Source: Acanthamoeba lenticulata (taxonomy: Eukaryota > Discosea > Longamoebia > Acanthamoebidae). Taken from it: DNA of 64,000 nt. The stretch lies in assembly GCA_002179805.1 (NCBI GenBank), contig NAVB01000005.1, forward strand, positions 30,392 through 94,391. The letters run 5' to 3'. Of this stretch, positions 55,530 through 64,000 are shown piece by piece. Each line of letters starts with the position of its first letter. Position 1 is the stretch's first letter. The position numbers and the translations under genes were made by a program. The notes below the pieces were generated by a model that did not search any database, was not told the DNA's origin, and was given only the letters and a program-made list of their open reading frames with translations.

Positions 55530-57652
55530 TTAGCTCGAGTCCCTGGCGCCCATGGCCGGCGGCTTGGGTCCGCCCGCAGCGCGCGCCATGATGATCTGGT
55601 CGATGCGGAGAATGGTGACGGCGGCGTCGGCGGCGAGCTTGAGGGCAGAGGCCTTGCTGGCCAACAGGTCAAGAACGTCAGCCTCCATGGCGTTGATGGT
55701 GCCGCCGGTCTGGCCAATGCGAAAAGGATCAGTTAGATCTTATTCATTCTGTTGAAAGAGGACGCTCAAGGTACCTCGATGTTGACGCCATCGTGGCTCT
55801 TGCCGGCCGTGTGGGCGGCGTAGAGCTGAGAAATGGTCTCCGTGGCGTTGTGGCCGGCGTTCTCGGCAAGCGTGCGGGGCACCACCTCGAGGCTCTCGGC
55901 GAACTTCTTGATGGCGTACTGATCCAAGCCTGGCGAGGCCTCGCCGTGGGCGTGGATCCGCCTGGCCAGCTCGATTTCCGTGGCACCGGCGCCCGCGACA
56001 AAGCGAGGGTCCTTCACAAGGGCCTTGAAGACGTTGACGCCGTCATCTGTACAAACACCACCGCGGTGAGAAGGGGAGCTTTGACGTTGCAAACTCCAAC
56101 TCAGGCCAAGACACAAAGACCGGGAAGGAGAGGGCAATTTTGAAGACTGCGTACCGATCGCGCGCTCAACGTCATCGACGAGGTTCTGTGTGCTCGCTCG
56201 GACAATGATAGTCGCGATGCCCGAGTCCTCGGTGTCTTGCCGGAAGATGGTGACCTTGGTGCTGCCGATCTCCTCCACGGAGACCACATCGCAGTAGCCC
56301 AGTTCCTCGGGGATGGGGGCGCCCTACGTTCAGCCAGGGAGGGAAGGGAAGCAAGAAGATGAGCACACAAGGGTTCACAAGGGTTTTTGAGCTTGAAGGC
56401 GGAGAAAAGACGTACCAGCCGGACCAGCGGAGTGGCACCGGTGGCCTTGCAGAGCCGCCTGATTTGGAACTTGGACTCCACCTTGAGTGCCATCATGCCG
56501 TAGCGCTCGATGAAGTGGAGAGCGAGCTCGCCAATGTTGCCGCCCGAGACCACCACCTTAGTGCCGGTCTCCGAGATTTGCTTGATCACCTCTTCCATGT
56601 GCCTCTCCTCATCCTTAGCAAAATTGAGCAGATCGTTCGCAGTCTTGAGGGTGACGTTGGCCTTAGTCTCGGTCTTGGCCAGATCGATGCCCGTGGCGAA
56701 GACGGCGATCTTGGCGCTGGTGACGTGCTTGATGGTGCCGACGGCGTCGCGAGCAAGCACAAAGCCCTTCATGACGTGAGTGTCGAGCACACCACCGCCC
56801 AGGATCTTAACCACGCGCACGTGGTCGACGTTGAACTTGCTCGGCTTCTTCGGCAGGACCTGGATGCAGGCCTTGGCGACGACCTTGGACAGCATATCCT
56901 CGTAACCAAACTGCTTCGAGGCGATAGCGCTCTTCAGGCAGCGGGTAACTTCCTCAACATTGTGGACATCCTCGCACGTGTGGCACGTAAGACCTGCAAA
57001 AGAACGTGAATCACGAATCAGAGATCGTCAATTGCGCTCTGAAAATTCCTCGCCAAATGAGCAGATTGGGGGGGGGGAGCGCACCCTCAAGAATCTCAGC
57101 AGCTTGCTGAGCGGCCTTAGTGTAGCCAGCAATGATTTCGCTGGGGTGAAGACCCATGCGGATGAGAGACTCGGCTTGCACGAGCAGCTCGCCGGCAAGG
57201 GACACCACCAAGTTGGTGTTGTCTCCGCACTGCAAAGACACGATCTCTGAGCATGCAGCCGACACACAGATAAATGGATTGCAAGCACATCACGCACCTC
57301 CTGCTCCTGCATGTTGGCAGCCATGACGACCATCTTTGCGGCAGGGTGGACGACATCGAGTTCGCGGATAATGGTGGCAGCATCGTTGGTCACAAAGAGC
57401 TTATCATGCTGGTTAATCACCATTTTGTTCATTCCTAGCCCCCGGAAGCGCCCAATCCTCACCGTAAGAACACGGCAGACATGAAAAGAAAAGATTGGGC
57501 AAGGGGAAAGTACCATTCGGGCCCATCGACGAGCGCACAATGTGGTAGAGCTGCTTAGAGGCCTCGATGTTGCGGAGGCAGGCTTCCTCAACGCCAGACA
57601 AGTGCTTGGTTCCTTCCTTGAGGAGCGACGGCAGACCACCAATGTTCATCAT
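55530..57652 (-). CDS. cct8: T-complex protein 1 subunit theta (CCT8)
   Basis: Starts MMNIGGLPSLLKEGTKHLSG. Theta-specific sequence follows: YHIVRSSMGPNGMNKMVINQ, KLFVTNDAATIIRELDVVHP, AAKMVVMAANMQEQE, VVKILGGGVLDTHVMKGFVL, GNIGELALHFIERYGMMALK, GLDQYAIKKFAESLEVVPRT and LAENAGHNATETISQLYAAH. It is one of eight subunits of the cytosolic chaperonin that folds actin and tubulin. The usual nucleotide-contact motif GDGT reads GDNTN here (57210-57228), starting an exon with CGDNTNLVVSLAGELLVQ. About seven exons. The C-terminus is RAAGGPKPPAMGARDSS. One intron has a run of ten G at 57068-57077 (plus strand). Confidence 0.92.
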
Positions 57653-57848
57653 TTTTGCAGAAAGGGTTCTATGCGATCGATTGATACAAAAATCGCGCCC
57701 TGATGCCCGATCTCCACACACAAGCCAGAACAGAAGCCAGTCCGGACTGTGCCCAGTTTTATCCCGCCAGCTCACTAAGCATTAAAAAATCATTTCGTTA
57801 CAATTATTTTTTCTTTCTCCCTTCTTTTGCGCAACCAGAGCGAGAACG

Positions 57849-60024
<2,176 letters not shown>

Positions 60025-60089
60025 GACTCTGCACGCGCGCGCGCGCGTGCGTGCATGATCTCGTGTGAGCCAACGGTGTTCTTTGCCTT

Positions 60090-61373
60090 TTAACTTGCGT
60101 GTGTATGTGCGTGCCGTTGAATGGCGCTGCCGGACTTGGCCTTTTTCTTTTGCGAAGAGAGCGCATCCAGCGCCGACGCCTTCCTCTTATCTGCATGCAA
60201 CACATATAGCAGACCCAGCGATCCGCAGGTCAATCGACCGAGCGATCGACCGACAGATGGCCGCGTCACGAACGTACCTTTGATCTCCCGCACGATGTTG
60301 TGAATAACACTGTCGACGCCGAGCCCTGTCTTGGCCGAGGCCTCGACGAAGGGACACCTGTAAGTGTAGGCGATCGACCGGCCCTCCTTCGAAGTGATCT
60401 CCCAGCTGCTCTCTTCGCCCTCGGCTGTATGACGCCACCCCCCCCCCCGCAGTGCCGCGCGCGGATGGAGCTGGATGAGCGGACCTCGCCTCGGAAGCGT
60501 CCGGCTCGCGCCGGTGGATGAGGCGCGTACTCTGATTGGCGACCAACACCACGGGGAACTCCTTGGTGCCCTTGACCTTGGCCATTTCTGCAGGCGGCCA
60601 TGTGTGAGCGCCGAAGAGCTGCAGTGTAGTGGGTTGTTGAAATAGAAGAAGAAGACGACGCACCTTCTCGATATCGTGGGATCATATCGAAGGAGTAGGC
60701 CGAGTGGCAGTCGTAGACGAACACGACGCCGTCGGCCCAGCCCAACCACTGCGCCCAGCACCAGCCAGTCAGTTTTACGCCGTAACGCGAGTGGCAAGTC
60801 GAGTCTCTCATCGTGGCGGAGGAGGAAGAAGAGGAGGACTGACCTTGTCGTGGAGGCAGTGGTGCTCCTCGGAACCCCCCGTGTCCAGCAAATCCTGACC
60901 AACAGAGACCGGCAGAGAAGCAACACAATTTAAAAAGTGGCACGGCACGAGCGTTATGGGACGCAGCAGGAAGGTACCAGAACGATGCGTTCATTGTCGA
61001 GCACCAGCTCCTTTCGGTGGCTGTCCTCTGCAAGAGGAGAGGCCCAGCGTCAGCAGCAGCCGCCACAGCTGGTTCAATAGCGGGGGGGGGGGGAAGTGCC
61101 TAGGGTCGGGTCGTCTATTTCCTCATACTCGTCGTGGAGGAACCGCAGGACCAGGCACGTTTTGCCCACAGTTGTGTAGCCCATAAAGCACTATGTCCCG
61201 CACCAATGTCGTGAGAAGCAAGGACGTGCATCCCGGACCGTCCACAACACCAAAATCTTGCACACAAAACGAAGAGGGGGGGGAAGCAAAAGCAAAGGTT
61301 GTCGCACGATGCGAAGTGCATTCTCCTTCTCCTTCTCCTTCTTGACGTTGGCATTAGACTTGATCCTCGACAT
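60090..61373 (-). CDS. Divergent Ras-like GTPase with altered G3 and G4 boxes
   Basis: The N-terminus is basic (MSRIKSNANVKKEKEKENAL). G1 is GYTTVGKTCLVLRFL (61140-61185). Then DEYEEIDDPTLEDSHRKELV, the G3 block LLDTGGSEEHHCLHDK (60850-60895), WADGVVFVYDCHSAYSFDMI, PRYREEMAKVKGTKEFPVVL, G4 as VANQTEGEE and G5 as FVEASAKTGLGVDSVIHNIV. In canonical Ras G3 is DTAGQEE and G4 is NKxD; here the Gln61 equivalent is Ser and G4 is NQTE. The C-terminus is Lys-rich and ends HAHTHAS, so there is no CAAX box. At least six exons. The intron at 61028-61099 begins GC rather than GT. The first exon junctions upstream of G1 are uncertain. Confidence 0.7.
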
Positions 61374-61612
61374 CCTTCTTCTCTGGCTCCCGGGCTCGCC
61401 CGCCGGCCCCTTTGCTTGTTGTGTGCTCTAGGTGCGGGGCGGATCGGCCGAGCAAAAATGGCGGAGCCAGTGACTTCACGCCAACCAACTCCGTCCAGTT
61501 GCAGTCAACCCGAGTACAACCCCCGGAGAGCAAACAGGCAAAGCTCATCCACAGGAGCACGCAAAAGCTATGTACATGGACAAGAAGAGCAGGGCAACAT
61601 CAAAGAACGCCG
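61374..61612. other. Intergenic gap, no gene seen
   Basis: About 240 bases between the Ras-like start and the elongin A stop, both on the minus strand. No coding ORF is evident; it should contain the Ras-like gene's promoter. Confidence 0.4.
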
Positions 61613-63120
61613 TCACTTGGGGCGTTGGGCTTTGGAGAGTTTCGTGAAGGAAGGCATATCGAGTTCTTGTCTCTTCTTCTTGCGGACGGGCGCGGAGACC
61701 ACCGGCAGGAGCGGAGGGCTGGCCGATCGAGCTGTCGTCGACATGGGCGTGCGCACCGATGACGTTGAGGACACTGTCGAGGAAGAAGGAGAGAACGATG
61801 GAGCTTTGGAAGAGGTTGGACGGAGAGGAGCGCGAGGTGACACGGAAGAGGTCGAGGGCGAGGCCATGTGAGAAGTGCTTGAAACTCGAGTGATGGACGC
61901 TGAAGAAGAAGGAGAAGAAAAAGAAGGAGGTGAAGGTCGCTGAGTAGGCGAGTTGAGCTGCTGGCGAGAAGTGATGGAGGGTTTGGAAGGCGAGATGGAA
62001 GATTTGAAGCCATTCATGCCATTGCTTGGTCGAGTAACAGATGACGGACTTGAAGAAGAACTCGAACCTCCCGCTAACTGCAGCTTGCGCGCAGCCGGGC
62101 TGATAAGCGGTGGCGCCGTGCTGAAGCAAACCAAAAGAGAGAAAGCTTTGTTGGTCAAGTGCACAAACATGGTTGCATACGGCAGACGCGAACCTTCGGG
62201 GAGTGGCGCCAATCTTCTTTGCAAGCCTGTCCATGATGGGCCGATCAACAGTTAACCGGGAGGCTCGAGGCACGAGAGAGCGAGGAAGGTTGTTACCTTG
62301 CGCGGGCGGTGGTGGGCGGAGAGTAGACAAATCCACCGGACCCTGAGCTTCGGCCGAAGGCGAAAGGCCGCGCCTTGGGCGCAGCAGCCGTAATCTGCTT
62401 CGTTGCGCGATGCTTTTTGGCTTTGGGAACCAAGGGATGTCAATCAATGCTTCATCGGAGGGAAGAGCAGCTGAAGATTGGGAATAGCACCTGCTTCGGC
62501 GTCGTTGTACATTTTACGCAGCCGGAGGGCGACCTCCTCCTTGCGTTGTGCGATTCGTTTTTGTTCGTTCTTCCACACCTGCTTCCAGCTCAACTTCCTC
62601 CCGTCCACTTCCCTTGCTTCTTCGCCCAGGTGCAGTTTCTGCATGGCAGAGGCAGAGTGTCATCATACACTGGCGCGAGCGTATTGACCACGAGGGACAA
62701 ACGAACCTCGCAGTGGCGCTGCCACATCGGGGCGGTGGGCAACTTGCGTTCCTATTTGGAGAGATGATGCATCAGCAGGGTAGACTTGCGCACGCCAGTG
62801 TGTGCACAGAGAGAGAGACAGGGAACGAACCGTGTGTGCTTCCACAACCTGCAGTTGCCGGGAGACAGCATTCCACGAGGGGGGTAGCAAACATCATCAT
62901 CAGCCACAAAGACAGGGCCACAGGAGTAGAGGTAGAGAGTAGAGCGAACCAAGAGCTGCTCGGGAGTGCAGCGGGTGAGGATGGGGACAATGAGCTCGTC
63001 AGGAACGTCCCCAACGCTGGTGAGCATGTCGAGGTGGTCACAAATGGTCATGGTGCACAGTGTCTTCAAGCTGGGGATCGGCAGCTTGCTCCGCCTCCTG
63101 CTGCCTCCAAAGACGTGCAT
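61613..63120 (-). CDS. Elongin A-like protein with BC box
   Basis: Starts MHVFGGSRRRSKLPIP. It goes straight into SLKTLCTMTICDHLDMLTSV, which contains a BC box (S-L-x3-C-x3-I) for elongin B/C binding, and GDVPDELIVPILTRCTPEQL, the F-box-like segment of elongin A. The next exons give SWKQVWKNEQKRIAQRKEEV and ALRLRKMYNDAE, the conserved RxxWRxxY/Lxxx-type helix. The long C-terminal part is Ser/Pro-rich and basic, ending RKKKRQELDMPSFTKLSKAQ. Elongin A stimulates Pol II elongation and is a receptor for a Cul5 ubiquitin ligase. No N-terminal TFIIS-like domain is present. About six exons; the gene diverges from RPAC2 with 247 bp between starts. Confidence 0.8.
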
Positions 63121-63367
63121 GGTGACACTAAACGCGGCCGCTGTAGGGAGGGAGAAGAGTTAGCTTTCAAAGCTACACGAGAGAAAAGACGAGCTCGGCC
63201 CAGGATAAGACACAAGATTGCCTCATGAGGGAGTGGCAGACAGGAGACGTGCATCACCTTTTTCCCCTTTGTTGATGTTGAGCGTTGGTTGAGCTTGGAA
63301 AAGTAGAAAATAGAAGGAAATAAAACTAATCGGTAACAAACACAACTCGAGCAACATCAAAACGGAA
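63121..63367. promoter_or_regulatory. Divergent promoter region of elongin A and RPAC2
   Basis: 247 bases lie between two start codons on opposite strands. Both genes act in transcription. No specific element is recognised. Confidence 0.35.
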
Positions 63368-63975
63368 ATGGCGCATCAAGAATACTCGACCGGACCAAGC
63401 GTCACCATCGACCCAACTGGCGACGACTTCAAGAAGGTGCAGAGACTTTTATGTGGAAAAATTTTAGAGATGAAGATTTCTCATCGCTCCGATACAGCTT
63501 GAAATCACAGCGGGTGAGTCCGACAACCTCATCACAGCCACACTGGTCAATGAAGATCATACGCTAGGCAATTCTTTGCGTTGGATTCTAATGAAAAAGT
63601 ACGCCTCTCCGACCTTGATGTGACGTTGCAGTAGACCTTATTTTGTCCGTTTGAATTCTAGCCCCGAAGTGGACTTTTGTGGCTACAGCGTGCCACACCC
63701 ATCGGAACCCAAGATGAATGTGCGTGTGCAGACGAAAGAAGGTACCTCACGGCCTTTTACGCGTGTTCATGTGCACCTCCGCACCCCTCACCCTCACCCG
63801 TCGGGTTTCTTCATCGTCATCGCACACAGGCGCGCCAGCAGTGGAGGCACTGCGAAAGGGCCTCAACGACTTGGTGTCGATCGCCGAGTACACGCTTGGC
63901 ACCTTCCAGTCCGAGTTCCAGCTGTTTGTGGAGTCAAACGAGATCACAGAGGACGCCTCTGAGATGGAGGAATAA
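63368..63975 (+). CDS. RNA polymerases I and III subunit AC19 (RPAC2/POLR1D)
   Basis: Starts [20 protein letters not shown], then [20 protein letters not shown], the alpha-motif [40 protein letters not shown], and the C-terminal helix [32 protein letters not shown] and the [11 protein letters not shown] block identify AC19, which pairs with AC40 like the bacterial alpha dimer in Pol I and Pol III. Three introns (63438-63500 region, 63598-63661, 63741-63829). It is complete, ending [12 protein letters not shown] at 63973-63975 near the right edge. Confidence 0.92.
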
Positions 63976-64000
63976 ACAACTTGTACGGCTCAAGACCTGC

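Overview
The window is nuclear DNA of an intron-rich protist, most probably Acanthamoeba (Amoebozoa). Exons are GC-rich, introns are short (often 50-100 nt, many with GTACGT-type donors and pyrimidine/TTCAG acceptors), genes are packed a few hundred bases apart, and the gene set is amoebozoan: an SH2-domain kinase of the Dictyostelium Shk type, a CRIB-type PAK, a Rictor/Pianissimo homologue and a Rab32. No bacterial operons, CRISPR arrays, rRNA or recognisable transposons are visible. Gene limits below run from start codon to stop codon and include introns; exon structures were inferred by eye from reading frame and splice signals.

Layout. 1-3.7 kb: a BAR-like protein (cut by the left edge), an MRG-domain chromatin protein and a RING-H2 protein. 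4-9.8 kb: Rictor (TORC2). 9.9-16.8 kb: a 2H-like protein, mitochondrial presequence protease and an intronless secreted orphan. 16.9-21.2 kb: a METTL21-type methyltransferase, proteasome chaperone PSMG2 and an F-box/WD40 protein, the last two divergent from an 80-bp gap. 21.5-28.5 kb: a PAK, a probable glycosyltransferase-TTLL12 fusion and a twin-CX9C complex I subunit. 29-32.4 kb: two kinases in tandem with acylation-type N termini. 32.6-39.2 kb: TAF1. 39.5-44.3 kb: Shk kinase and a macro-domain protein. 44.5 kb: a tRNA-like locus whose 3' half lies upstream of its 5' half. 44.8-50.4 kb: Rab32, a second methyltransferase and a secreted agarase-like/EGF/lectin protein. 50.5-53.5 kb: a lower-GC nuclease-kinase gene. 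53.6-64 kb: an Arf-like GTPase, a hypothetical protein, CCT8, a PH-ArfGAP-ankyrin protein, a divergent Ras-like GTPase, elongin A and RPAC2.

The genes are mostly housekeeping and signalling: transcription (TAF1, MRG, elongin A, RPAC2), proteostasis (PSMG2, F-box, CCT8, presequence protease), TOR/kinase signalling and membrane traffic (Rab32, Arl, ArfGAP). The most unusual items are the apparently circularly permuted tRNA at 44497-44587, the GT-B/TTLL12 fusion, the PD-(D/E)XK nuclease-kinase gene of different base composition, and a Ras-like GTPase with altered G3 and G4 boxes.
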